Below the pieces are notes generated by a model. That model was not told the origin of the DNA. It saw nothing but the letters and a program-made list of their open reading frames with translations, and did not search any database. This document shows positions 1 to 10,521 of a stretch of 64,000 nucleotides of DNA, piece by piece. The stretch comes from Platycnemis pennipes. Taxonomy: Eukaryota > Arthropoda > Insecta > Odonata > Platycnemididae. Position 1 is the first letter of the stretch. Each line of letters starts with the position of its first letter. A program made the translations under genes and the position numbers. The stretch lies in NCBI GenBank assembly GCA_933228895.1, contig OW121857.1:8370001-8434000 (forward strand). Reading direction: 5' to 3'.

Positions 1-142
1 CACCCACGCCCGGCAGCGGTGCGATACAAACCAACGCAGCGGAATCGAATTTACAAAATCACTCGGACACGCATACATTGCAAAGAGAAACACGAAAATA
101 AATAGGCGAATATAAGAAAACAAGTAAAATAAAACAAGTGGT

Positions 143-520
143 TAGGGCTGTGCCACATCACGATAATATCGTCGAGGATACACGATATTCACTTGATATC
201 GGGAGTCGATATTTCGAAACGCGATATCAGGATATGTCGATATCCGAATATGTCGATATCCGATATGTCGATATCCCGATATGACGATATCCTGATCCCG
301 GTGTTTTTTTCTGTCACCCTTATTAATGTCTCATTTTTGCGCAATTTCTCGGTAATGGTTGGTCGGGTTGAGTGCTATAAACGATCTCTTCCTTATAAAT
401 TACTACACTTCCTCAATCGCTAATTATATATTTTAAATTGCCTATTTTGTTATTGTTATTAACTACAACTTTTTAATCACAAAATTTGGAAGTAGGGAAT
501 GGAATGGCTATGGTGAAAGA
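143..520 (-). mobile_element. Truncated hAT-like MITE, relative of the 27026 element
   Basis: The segment starts with TAGGGCTGTGC, the terminal motif of the complete hAT-like element at 27026-27877, and runs through the same internal sequence in reverse complement: the GATATC-rich 16-bp repeats, the stretch near CACCGGGATCAGGATATCG, and the AT-rich core up to a shared GGAATGGAAT. Homology stops near 520, so the other terminus is missing and no target duplication can be assigned. The short open frame over 193-423 is only a translation of the GATATC repeats. Confidence 0.65.
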
Positions 521-629
521 ACGATAATGTAACGACTATATGTTGCCTACCCACTACTCACCCCTCCTTAAAATCCCCTTTCCTAGCTGATTCATACCCT
601 CGCAACTAACTTTCAGCTAAGGTCAATTT

Positions 630-785
630 CTTCCTCCCCCCCCCCCCCCTCCCTCCCCCCTTCCCCTCCCTTCTCATTCACCTAACCTTCTCCCCCCTTC
701 CCTTCTTAACCGTCATTTCCCAAATACCCACTCATCCCCCTCCTTTCTGCTTCTTTTTCCTCCCCCTCCCCCCCCCCCCCCCCCA
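630..785. repeat. C-rich low-complexity tract
   Basis: Two nearly pure poly-C runs (about 637-672 and 758-784) are embedded in C/T-rich sequence. No gene or element is visible in it. Such runs are prone to length error in assembly. Confidence 0.9.
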
Positions 786-817
786 ACGACCTGGTGGATA
801 TATAAGGCTGTTAGTCA

Positions 818-905
818 GAGACAATGTACCTTGAGAATAACATAATTTGTCGAAACCTAGGTCGGTTATTATAAAAGTGTGGATTGACTAAAAGTTTTTT
901 ATTTC
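818..905 (+). other. Possible Penelope-like-element hammerhead motif
   Basis: The sequence contains GTCGAAACCTAGGTCGG followed by TATAAAAGTGTGGATT. GAAAC followed by a short CCTAGG helix and GTC resembles the 3' half of the hammerhead ribozymes known from Penelope-like retroelements. The 5' core here (CTTGAGAATAA) is a poor match to CUGANGA, so this would be a decayed copy. A second, better copy is at 7030-7115. The identification is from motif resemblance only. Confidence 0.3.
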
Positions 906-1084
906 ATTCGTTACCATGAATAAATGGTTATATCCCGAGACATGACAGTGCTGAAGACAGTAAGAAGTATATAGAGCAAGTAGAATAATATGTGAAAGGG
1001 AAGAACTATACCGTTATATATAGAGACCTGGTGGAAGGAGATTGGTGTGGAGAGCTTCGTCAAACCACTCTCTTAATCGATGAT

Positions 1085-1513
1085 TAGTGATAATGATCAT
1101 CATCATCGGTCAACAATCAACTAGGATTGGTTTGACGCAGCCCTCCACTCGATTCTTCTATCGGCCAACCTCTTCATATTAACGTAGCTCCTCTCTTTCA
1201 CGTCCTTTACGACCTGTCCTATGTAACTCATACGAGGCCTGCCTTTTCCAATCTTCCCGTTCACTTTTCCCCCGACGATTGCCTTCATCAGGCCATCGTG
1301 TCTTAAGATGTGGCCGATTAAGTTGTCCCGTCTTATTTTTAGAGTTTTCAGCAGACATCTCTTCTCTCCCACATTTCTTAACACTTCTTCATTTGTCACT
1401 CGGTCGATCCATTTAATCTCCAGCATTCTTCGATAGCACCACATTTCGAATGCTTGCACCCTTTTCTTCTCCGCTGCTGTCATCGTCCATGCCTCACTGC
1501 CGTAAAGAAACAT
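1085..1513 (-). pseudogene. 3' fragment of an RTE-like LINE reverse transcriptase
   Basis: A 130-codon minus-strand frame (1121-1513) matches the C-terminal region of endonuclease-reverse transcriptases: LYGSEAWT, then AFEMWCYRRMLEIKW, DRVTNEEVL, a GHILRH block, and KGRPRMSY before the stop. This region follows the polymerase core, so the catalytic YADD part is absent and the copy is 5' truncated near 1513. The 3' side ends in GATGATGATG-type repeats (1085-1105), as usual for short-microsatellite LINE tails. A Harbinger-like MITE fragment lies just upstream of the truncation (1553). Confidence 0.75.
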
Positions 1514-1552
1514 GCTCCAGATATCAGAAAATAGGAAAAGGTGGAAGCCTTA

Positions 1553-1790
1553 GGCCGCGTGCACAGTGCCCGCTACCAAGAGCGACCATGAGCGTTGCGA
1601 CTGCGAGCGACCGAACCAAACAATGGAAGAGCAATGTGTCTGTGTATAGTGCGCGCGTTCCGAGGCGACTTGGGTCGCGGCGACCTGGAGCGTCTCAGAG
1701 CGATTGTTTGGTCGACCAAACGCGTTTGTTCGCGGTCGCTGGTCGCCCCTAGTCGCTTGCGAAATTCTTTGCGAACGCGATGGACTGTGA
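1553..1790 (+). mobile_element. Fragment of Harbinger-like MITE (GGCCGCGTGCACAGTG end)
   Basis: TTA (1550-1552) is followed by GGCCGCGTGCACAGTG, the same end that appears in reverse complement at 7336-7351 followed by TTA. Inside are repeated GAGCGACC / GGTCGC words and higher GC than the surroundings, also shared with the 7195-7351 fragment. A GGCC-starting end next to TTA/TAA fits PIF/Harbinger elements. The opposite end was not found, so the right border is approximate. Overlapping open frames on both strands here follow from the repeat composition and are not genes. Confidence 0.45.
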
Positions 1791-1830
1791 TTGCCGATTG
1801 CGGCTGTGGGGAACAGCATTCCACTTTGTG

Positions 1831-3378
1831 ACCAGTAACATAAAAACTACCACATCAGGGATGAATCCCAGAATCTGTGGAAAGAAATTGCAGATGAAAT
1901 GGGTGTGAAATACGAGTATGAAACAGCTATTTTGCACTTATTTAAGTTTTAATAGTGATATTGGAGAATTTTATCCCTTGAGTTTTTTATTAGAAGAAGA
2001 ATAATTAGTTTTTTAATGGAATGGTACCTATTTATTTATCGTGCTTGAGTTTTTCACTCGCCTTTTTGAAATATTATAAACACGGTAATAATGTAGATCT
2101 AGTATTTTTGGGTGGTAGCATGAATGTAAAAATAGTGCTTCCATTATATTAATTCCTGCAGTATTTTCAAACGACTGTTTTTATTTGTTTTCTACGGTCG
2201 AAAATAGGTCTTAAAAGGATATTTATATCTTCCAACACCCCTACATTTCTCACGATGTCCCTTTCCAGCCATCCTTCTACCACCTACCATCATTCTATCC
2301 TATCATTCTATCCTATCATTCTATCCGTTCTTTTCCTACCTCCACCTCACCTACCTAGCATTTTTCCCTCATTCACGTCTTTCAAAACACCATGCCCATA
2401 ATTACCTTCCTCATCCACACTTTCTGCCTTCTCCTAATTCACTCAATCAAATTTCCTTCCTCTCCTTCCAACTCTAGTACTTCAGCGTTCATCCTCCTTT
2501 CCACCCACTTCACTTTCCTCATTCCTCTCCAACACCAAAATCCCAAACGCCCCATATATAGTGCAACGCTCCATATACACTTTTCACCAGTCTTTTCTTG
2601 ACTTCACTACTCAACGCCCCTGTCATTAGTTCACGCCTATGAGTAAAAGTTTCTTTTGCCAGTGTTATTCTCCTTCTCACTTCAATGCTCCTACAATTTA
2701 ATTTGAACAACTAGAATATACAAATTGACTCCTCAATTTATCACGTACTAACAAGTAGAGGGTGTAACTGAGAATGAAGTAAGAAATGATTAGAAACTTT
2801 TTCCATTTTGTTTATTATCAAGCAAAATAAAGGTATACATATATCTGATTTTTTCTCCATAGAGTGAGAAAAAATCCAAGATATGTATGCGAGAAAAAAA
2901 ATAGAACGTCACATGCACATAGGTCACATCCTATATAAGCCTGGCTTAGGAAAGCAGTCATTGGTGGAGTGCTTAATACTAGAGCTAGGACATAAATTGC
3001 AGGTCACCAGTTCGATCCTTTTCGGGTATTTTTTCTTGAGGTCATTGTATCTAAAATATTATCATCTTCAATTTCCAACTCTTTCTTGTGTACACTCACT
3101 TTTTACATTTTTATCGTTTAAATTACTGATTCAAAGTTAATGCAATATTTTCTTGATCGTAGTTCAGAAATAAAATATTTTTCCAATTACTTTTATTTAC
3201 TCTGACGTTTATTATTTTTATATTTGATTATTGACATATAAACTGAGTGACTGAATATTCTAATAAACTATGATTTTCAAGTATCTCCTGGTATCTGGGA
3301 CTTTATTCATTGAATAAGGCAGAGTTCACACCTACGGCTGTCTTCCCCGAAAACCGCTAACGGTAACGCTCACCGCTT
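1831..3378. other. Intergenic, no gene recognised
   Basis: AT-rich sequence with a C/T-rich part (2220-2540). Around 2950-3030 there is a weak tRNA-like stretch (TGGTGGAGTGCTTAATACTA, then CCAGTTCGATCC) that may be a decayed SINE head. No protein frame with recognisable content. Confidence 0.5.
2290..2326 (+). repeat. 13-bp tandem repeat
   Basis: Unit TCATTCTATCCTA repeated about 2.8 times without mismatch. Short simple array, no function inferred. Confidence 0.85.
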
Positions 3379-3595
3379 TTAACCCTCGAGCGCCCACGGT
3401 TGCGTATACGCAGCCGGCGGTACAATGTTGCGAATACGGTCCCTGACGCCACAAAGTTGTTCTCATCGGGTTAATAAACTGCTACATTGTGCTCAAGTCT
3501 TCAATCTACGTGTTCCTATGACTTTTTTTCTACATCAGTCGAGCATACGACAGAAAAGGTGCCAGACGTGACGCGTGGTGCAGCTCACGCTCAAC

Positions 3596-5929
3596 ATGGA
3601 TGTCCGCTTTGTGTAAGTAGAAGTATAATTTTTATTCATTGCATTTTCCGGCACATATATTGCATGAATTTATTAACAGATACTATGCTGCAACTAACTA
3701 TATCAATTGTTAGTGAATGAATTACTTCATTATTATGATAATCGGTCTTGATACTTGTGGTTGCGTATACGCAACCACGGGCAGTAATGGTTGCAATAAA
3801 GCTATCACTCAAATCTCGGCAATTTCTTTTCATTCTCATTTCACGCTGAAGTTTTTAGTGTAAATTTTGCAGTGATGATGTGTAGGTGTAAACCTTTTAA
3901 TCCACAAAGACAAACTTTACGGGTATATATTTAAAAGAAAATTATTGATCGGTACACTCCAATTGTTGATGCGATATTTACTTCATACATTCCTTTAGAT
4001 ATTTTTAAAAAATGAGTATTTTGCATTATTGAAGGCTATAAGGAGTACTAATATGCATAAATTACAATTTTCAGTGACATAACGTTGAAAGAAGCGCTGG
4101 ATATTCTTGAAGGTGATGATTTTGAAGGTGATTTAGATGCCATTTACATAGAACCTCCGGAATACAACGTCGCTTCTGATGAAGATTCCGCAGAAGAAGA
4201 TGATGCCGGCAAAGTTGACAATTTATCTGGTCGGCAACTGAGTGCAGGTGCAGAATTTGTTGTCCGTAGGATACCTGGAGACATCTCAGCAGATATTGGG
4301 ACTATGCCTGCCGTCATTCATGGAGAGCAGAATTACGCACCCACAACGCCGAGTGAGTCAGCTGCTGAACACACTTTGAGTTTGAATGAGAGTAGATATA
4401 TTCACAAAAGGAAAAGAAAAGGTGTTCATAATCAAAAGGACCTTGTTTGGGAGGAAAAAGATGTCAGTAATTTCTTATCCCCTTTTCCGGAAACAAATTA
4501 CTCTGAGTATAGGGATAAGTCATGCGTAGAAATGTTCGAATCATTTTTTGATGATGACATTTTTGACCATTTAGTGACCGAGAGCAATAAATACGCGCTC
4601 TTCCTGAACTTGCCAAACCCAAATATTGAGAGAGATGAGATCAAATGCTTTCTTGGTATTCTTTTGCTTTCCAGTTATCATCAGTTACCAAATAAGAGAA
4701 TGTTTTGGGAAGAAAGTGGTGATACTCGTAGTGAAATGGTTGCTGAGGCTATGCGCCGGAATCGCTTCCTAGAAATATGTAGATTTTTGCATTGTGCGGA
4801 TAACAATAGCCCAAATACAGGTGACAAAATGTGGAAATTGCGCCCTTTGCTTGAAAAGTTTAGCCTAAATTGCCGCAAACATTTCAGGCCAGTACGAGAC
4901 ATTGATTATGACGAGTGCATGATTGCATATTATGGCCGCCATTCTTGTAAGCAATTTATTCGCGGAAAACCTATCCGTTTCGGATACAAGACGTGGTGTG
5001 TAAATACAAAGACTGGGTATCTAATTGACTTTGATGTGTATCAAGGCAAAAATCCTTGTGGACATCCAAAATATGAAACAGAGTTTGGGAAATGTGCTGC
5101 GCCGATGATGGAAATGCTAGACCGTCTACCGGAGCAAGTAAAAGGCCTGCCATTTAGTCTATATTTTGACAACCTTTTTACTGGTGTCCCTCTTCTCCGG
5201 GAACTAAAAAGCCGTGGATATGGTGGAACCGGAACTCTAAGAGAAAATAGGATACCTAAAGACTGCCCATTGCCATCCAAGGGTGACATGAAAAAGATGA
5301 ATCGGGGCGGTTATGCATATAGTTGTGAGAAAAACTCGGGCGTAATTGTGTGCAAGTGGGTAGATAACTCCATCGTAACTGTTGCTTCAACGTGCCATGG
5401 TATTTACCCTGCAGACAAAGTGAAACGCTGGTGCAAAAAACTTGGTAAACGGATTGAAATACAACGGCCACGCATGATTCGAGAATACAACATTTTCATG
5501 GGAGGAACTGATAGAATGGATGAAAATATAAGCAATTGCCGAATCGCCATTAGGGGGAAAAAATGGTACTGGCCAATTCTAACATGGATCATTGATGCTG
5601 CGGTACAGAATGCATGGGTTTCAATGCGGCATTCAGGGAAGTCTTTGACGCAGGTGCAATTCAGAAGAAGCATCGTCCAACATTATCTTTTGAAATACGG
5701 CAAACCTTACCAGCAGGCAAAACGAGGTAATGTAAGAAATAGAGCCGCTACGGAAGAACTGCGATTTGATTCGATTGGACATTTTATAATTGTGAATGGT
5801 GATAAAAGAAGGCGTAAATGTGCCGGAGAATTTTGTAAGACAATATGTCAAACATCATGCAGGAAGTGCAATGTTGGTTTGTGTGTATATTGTTTTGAAA
5901 AGTATCACATTTTTGTGAACAGTTCTTAG
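3596..5929 (+). CDS. piggyBac-family transposase, two exons
   Basis: Cut-and-paste transposase that acts on the TTAA-flanked ends of its own element. The long frame opens without an ATG near 4085. A good gene model joins a small first exon 3596-3612 (ATG GAT GTC CGC TTT GT) at GTAAGT to an acceptor TTTTCAG ending at 4074, keeping the frame and giving about 623 residues, a normal length for the family. After an acidic N-terminus, the RNase H-like core carries aspartates in YDECMIAYYGR (about residue 285), YFDNLFTG (371) and MGGTDRMD (485 and 488), corresponding to the piggyBac DDD(D) set. The C-terminus has a cysteine-rich zinc-binding region (CX4CX3CX3CX2CX4CX2CX4H, about 588-617). No stop or frameshift seen. 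The intron (3613-4074) is inferred, not proven; start choice depends on it. Confidence 0.88.
3757..3778. repeat. 22-bp perfect palindrome in piggyBac intron
   Basis: A perfect palindrome centred on TGCGTATACGCA, extended by GTGGT/ACCAC. The 12-bp core also occurs at 3401-3412 and 6147-6158, close to the two transposon ends. Possible binding site for transposase or another dimeric protein (inference). Confidence 0.85.
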
Positions 5930-6295
5930 AAATACTATGTTTTCTATTAAATCACAACATTTTTTTAAGTAAAATTTCAAAGATTTGCAACGAAAAAGAA
6001 GTATAAATAAATATTGTAAAACGTTTGTATGTTTAAAATTTATTTGAAGAGAAATAAATATTTAAAACAGGTAAAATCTTGACTAAATTTTATGGTATGG
6101 CGTTGGACGCTCACTGACCAGAAACTTCATGGAGAACGCCCACGGTTGCGTATACGCACCCACAGTTTATAACAAAACTATATTATAAGTCATTATAAAT
6201 TATATTTATCCAGTCGCACTAATTCAATAAAAACAGAAATAGCTCAAAATTAATACATTTATACGAAAAAAAATCTCTGGGCGTTCGAGGGTTAA

Positions 6296-7029
6296 ACTGA
6301 AAGAAGCCTGGTTTTGAATTTACCTACTGTAGGGCAAGGCAAGTGGGAGAGGGACATATTGCAATGGGTTAAACCTAGTTGAGATTGAGACAATGAATAA
6401 TGCCAACAATTTACCTTCGCGTTATCACTGATTACAATACATGAAACGGATGGTACTGCTGTGGAATTGTTGGCACTCATCAAACCACCATTGTTTACGG
6501 CATTATTTAGCCAGTTGCACAGCCCAACCTCTTCACAATACGCATGGAACCACGTTGAATTTCAATGGGTAAAGACGAATAAAAAAGAGGCTTTACGGAT
6601 AATCGTTTAGAAAAAGACTGCCTGAAAACCTCTGAAAGGCTCTGTAATGCTACTGATAACAGGAATGAAAACAAAGCTGCACGCACTGTCATAACCTAGA
6701 CAAAGTTGGGCATGGAAAAAAATAGGAGAATTTAATTAGGCATTTTCTTATGACTGGCGCAATCATAGACAAAATTTAATCAAAAGTATTAAGTGTCACA
6801 TGGTAGTTTGCTCGAGACTTCTTGTCTTCTCTTAAATTACGGTAAAGGTGGTAAAACTCTCCGTGTACTATCCGTGGTTTGTTACGGCATGTTACTCCCT
6901 TGACACGTTAAAATTTTTAAATTAAGGGAACTAAACTAAACGGTTTGAGGCACAATTTTTCAGAATTGTGAATGCATGGTAAAAGAAAAACTTCATACAT
7001 CCCTCACGAATAATTGAATTCGACCCAGG
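6296..7029. other. Intergenic, no gene recognised
   Basis: AT-rich single-copy-looking sequence; short open frames have no recognisable motifs. Confidence 0.5.
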
Positions 7030-7115
7030 TTCCAAATACCCTATAATCATTTTCAAGGTTCACAAGGCCTGTACTGAAGATGACTGCAGGGTAGTCAAAA
7101 CCTAGGTCTGATTAA
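7030..7115 (+). other. Possible Penelope-like-element hammerhead motif (second copy)
   Basis: CTGAAGA (fits CUGANGA) is followed by TGACT-GCAGGGT-AGTCA, a 5-bp stem with a 7-nt loop, then AAACCTAGGTCTG. The GAAAC/CCTAGG/GTC arrangement is shared with 830-860. The expected G of the GAAA core is A here, so the copy would be inactive. Resembles hammerhead ribozymes of Penelope-like elements; no reverse transcriptase is adjacent. Confidence 0.35.
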
Positions 7116-7194
7116 ATTGTCCGTGAGGAGTACACGAAGTTTCTTTCGCAATGCATTCAGGAAACTACTCTTCAGTAGCAGCATACTGAGTCCA

Positions 7195-7351
7195 CCATTG
7201 TCTCTTGGTCGCTGCGACCGCTATTCGCCCCTGGTAGCGCTTACTATACACGCACGAGCGCGGGCGACCGCATTGTCGCCGATCGCTCCCTCGGTCGCTC
7301 CAAGTCGCAACAGTCGCGTCGCTCAAGGTAGCGGCCACTGTGCACGCGGCC
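7195..7351 (-). mobile_element. Fragment of Harbinger-like MITE (GGCCGCGTGCACAGTG end)
   Basis: Read on the minus strand it begins TTA then GGCCGCGTGCACAGTGGC (terminus at 7351) and continues with GCTACC, GAGCGACC and TGTATAGT words in the same order as the fragment at 1553. The other end is lost. GC-rich relative to flanks. Confidence 0.45.
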
Positions 7352-7401
7352 TTAAGAGCAAAACCAACACTCATGAGCGATCGCTGGCTGGTCTTTGATT
7401 T

Positions 7402-8019
7402 ATCTACTTCTACATAATACCCTGCAAGCCACCATAAAGGTGTGTGGCATGGGGTGAGCTCTCACCAAACATGCACCTCATATCATTCATAAAATTTGTA
7501 ATTAAAAATTAAAATAGCAATGCATACATGCAAATACATGCTGTTAGTTGGGTTAGCTTTAAGTCCTTATACCAACATGCAGCTACCAATGTTATCCATT
7601 GCTAAACACGTACTAAATCCATTTACCGTTATTCATATCCCTAATAGTACGAGGAAAAGAGGACATTTTGAATCTGTCAGTTCGGCAATCAATTTCTCTA
7701 ATTTTGTGATTATGGTCCAGTCTACCATAGTATGTTGGGGTTCGCAAAATATTTTTAACATCATCACTGAAAATATTGTCTTGGAATTAGTTCAAGAGAT
7801 TAAGTCTAAATTTCAACCTGCGATCCGACAATGATTCCCAATTTAATTCATTTAATAGCCTGGTTATGCTAGTAAGGTTATCATACCGTCCCTTTACAAA
7901 TCTTGCCGATCTTCGCTGCACACGTTCAAGTTCGTTATTTAGACCGATTTCGAAGGGATCCAATACACTGGCAGCATATTCCAAATGAGGTCTTACAAGG
8001 GAAAAGTAGCTGATTCTTT
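7402..8019 (-). mobile_element. LINE-A 3' fragment
   Basis: Minus-strand, 5'-truncated copy. It ends with the TAGATG-type tail and the 3' hairpin (GCAGGG/CCCTGC family) near 7402-7450, then the 3' UTR, then decayed coding sequence for the RT C-terminus: 7787-7984 reads MEYAASVLDPFEIGLNNELERVQRRSARF. Frame breaks make it a relic. Confidence 0.9.
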
Positions 8020-8034
8020 AGGTACTTGAGGTAC

Positions 8035-8135
8035 CACCCTCCAAACCAAACCAAAGAAGTGTTGGCGGTTGCGCTACAAAACCTTTTCCACGGTCGGGAT
8101 TCTAACCCATGCTCTCTGAACGATAGGCCTCCAAC
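8035..8135 (-). mobile_element. Possible decayed tRNA-derived SINE
   Basis: On the minus strand a B-box-like GGGTTAGAATCC follows GTTGGAGGCCTATCG, and a tail with GGTTTGGTTTGG ends near 8045. The order head-B box-tail fits a SINE, but the A box is weak. Confidence 0.3.
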
Positions 8136-8669
8136 AGTTAAGAAAAATCAGTCCGAGACTTCCTTTCTACATTCAGTTAAGAAATCTATGACTTAATATC
8201 GAACGCCGAGCCCATTAATAATCAAGTGCGACTCTTTAACAAAAGCAACCATGGATATGGTTACTTTTGTTAAAGCATGGATAACAATGGATAAGACCCC
8301 TGCTGTTTTGCGAGCACGTCATACGGAACGGTCTTTATTGTGAACTTATGAAAAGAGAAGAGCATCTGCGATGAGAATGCTCTCAAAAAAATATCGGCTG
8401 AGTCAACTAATGGTGCTGAACTCAACAAGGATACGCCTTGCGATGCATTTATTCCACTACGAATGCGAATCTGATTTCGACACACGAGCGACGTTCGGTC
8501 ATATTCGCCTGGCACTGTTGAACAAGCCAAGCCCTCAAACAGTGCCCACCGCAGTCATTATGCCTCTGAGAAACCTCAGCTCTTCCGAAGCAATCTTTTC
8601 TTCGCAAATGAGAAGAGCACATGCGGTTATGCTTCCCCCAAGGCCAGGAACAGCGACAGGTGCTGACTG
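8136..8669. other. Unassigned sequence
   Basis: Overlapping open frames on both strands (8270-8709) have no recognised motif or splice context. The inverted pair GTTACTTTTGTTAAAG / CTTTAACAAAAGCAACC near 8233-8276 makes a short hairpin. No gene called. Confidence 0.4.
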
Positions 8670-9408
8670 CTTTTAAGGAAAGACATCCGAAGAGTGAAAG
8701 TCGTGTCATTTTTTTTTCAGCACTTATAGAACTAAAGTTCCTCTATATAATAAAGTAAATATAATTATACCAACCCGTACTCCTTTTTGCACAAATTGCA
8801 TTTGAAATGACATACGATTAACGGCGAGAATGGCCATCACATGGGAATATAACGTTTAAAAATACCATAGTGACATGTCATTTTTGAAAAAAACATATTT
8901 TATGCGTAATTTCACAAGAAGTAAAATGGCACGAAAAAAAGGCATCAACCTACCGTATTTTTCGCTATATCCACCCATTTCTGCGCTTATAGCAGACGAA
9001 ATGCGATAGTTGACTTCAAGTGGCGCTGCGGTCACTGTAGCCAAAATGGTTGGCGCATGAATAATATCATTACTAATGAGATATTAAAGAATATTTCAAG
9101 AAATATTATAACATAACGTTTAATAGTAATACTCTGGTGTTATACATTAGTAAATTAATTGAGTACATGAATTTATTTCTGTAACGTAAATGCTGAATTG
9201 ACTCCATCGTCAAGCTGATTAAAATTATCATAAAAATAAATCCCTCGACTTTCCATCGTATTTCATGTGATACTTATGGCTTTCATTAGCTTAGGTAATT
9301 TTCTTTGTGAAGTAAGGACCACTTAGCAGGCATATACTCGTAATTAAATTAATAAGATTCCTTAGGACAACTTGACTCAAGCAGTCGCGAGCCAACCTCC
9401 TTAACTAG
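8670..9408 (+). repeat. Unclassified dispersed repeat R1, copy 1
   Basis: Shares long collinear homology with 30155-30630 and, inverted, with 32830-33690. Diagnostic shared words are AGAACTAAAGTTCCTC, TACGATTAACGGCGAGAATGGCC, GCGCTTATAGCAGACGAAATGCG and AAGTGGCGCTGCGG. The homology with the inverted copy ends near 9408 after CGCGAGCCAACCTCC. No coding frame, poly-A tail, or terminal inverted repeat could be recognised, so its class is open. Confidence 0.85.
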
Positions 9409-9854
9409 GGTCTCCTAACCATCATGCTCACCCCTGACAAGCCCCATGCTATTCTTAGCATGGAATACATTAATTTAGCATGTAAAATATGTACGTCCCT
9501 GATTCATTTGCAAAAATAACTCAACTTGTCAAATTTACAGACTAAAATTTACTCAGGAGGCTCCCTCACAAATTTTATTACATCAGCCATAAACGTAAAT
9601 TTTACACTTACCAATAAATATTTCACAATATTCGAAGGAAAAAGATGATACAATCGCGTAAAATTGCTGTCATTAGAAGGCCTGGCTATTATTAGATGTA
9701 ACAACCCTGAGACCACAGTCATGAAAGTTTGGCGCATCAGGTAAAAAACTGCCTTAAAGCATTGAAGATGTCGTGAATAGAAATATTTCGTCATCATCTG
9801 GTGGAAGCACACCTAAATGAAATACGTTATCCTAAAAACTATAAACTTGAAGCT
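9409..9854. other. Intergenic, no gene recognised
   Basis: AT-rich sequence without recognisable genes; the minus-strand frame 9549-9812 has no family features. Confidence 0.45.
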
Positions 9855-9995
9855 GCATCTATACAATACACTGCAAGCCACCGCGAGGGTGTGTGGCAGG
9901 GGATAAAGATCACCAAGAATGCACTATTTACATGCAAAAATGCAACTACAGGGTCTCAGGCAGCTATACTGTTCGTATCTACAAATGACTACTAA
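9855..9995 (-). mobile_element. LINE-B 3' tail
   Basis: Short 5'-truncated insertion: tail and 3' hairpin with the B-type loop (CTCGC on the minus strand), followed by about 100 bp of LINE-B 3' UTR (AAGATCACCAAGAATGCACT). Confidence 0.85.
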
Positions 9996-10518
9996 AGGAA
10001 TGTTGAACAGCCATTCACATTAAAGCTTCTATGGTTTTTATGTTCCACCTCATCGATTCCGACATGCATCGTAATATTGTGCCCGAATAGTGATTTAGTC
10101 ACCCACACAACGTTTGGGTTTCTTATCAATTAACTAACGTGGATTAAATAGAGTGAAGATACTAAAAAAGAATGTGTGAGGAGAGTTCGCAACTGAGCAC
10201 AGAACCAATGGCTACAATATTCGGATGAAATTAGAGATTGAAGTGAAAGACACGCTTGAAGACAAAAAAATCTGCCGCCCCATTTCGCTATCGCCCGCTT
10301 TCTTCTGGGCGTTTCGACTTTTCATAGGCCAACCAACGCCTACGTGACATTCTGAGTTTAGAGCTGGTTTCAGCAACAGGCAGCACAGTTAGCAGGCCAA
10401 AACCGGTAACGTCACCCACGGTGGACTGGAAGTTAACTGCTCATGAATCTACCGCCATTAAATTTTTTCGACAATTTTTTCGCAGTCGTAGAGAGTTCAT
10501 GTAGGATACATGAGTTCC
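9996..10518. other. Intergenic, no gene recognised
   Basis: Nothing recognisable; ordinary non-coding composition. Confidence 0.4.
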
Positions 10519-10521
10519 TAA

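Larger units (their letters stand above)
3383..6291 (+). mobile_element. Apparently complete piggyBac transposon
   Basis: The element is 2909 bp, flanked on both sides by TTAA (3379-3382 and 6292-6295), the obligate piggyBac target. The left end CCCTCGAGCGCCCA matches the inverted right end (CCCTCGAACGCCCA in reverse complement). Just inside both ends, in direct orientation, lies CGCCCACGGTTGCGTATACG (left from about 3391, right from about 6137), carrying the palindrome TGCGTATACGCA; a third copy sits inside the intron. The single gene is a transposase with all catalytic aspartates and no internal stop. With ends, target duplications and coding capacity present, it may be autonomous, though expression and activity are not shown by sequence. 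Confidence 0.95.

Noticed and set aside
2945..3030. tRNA or SINE near CCAGTTCGATCC
   Set aside because: B box is imperfect and the A box is weak; too little to call a feature.
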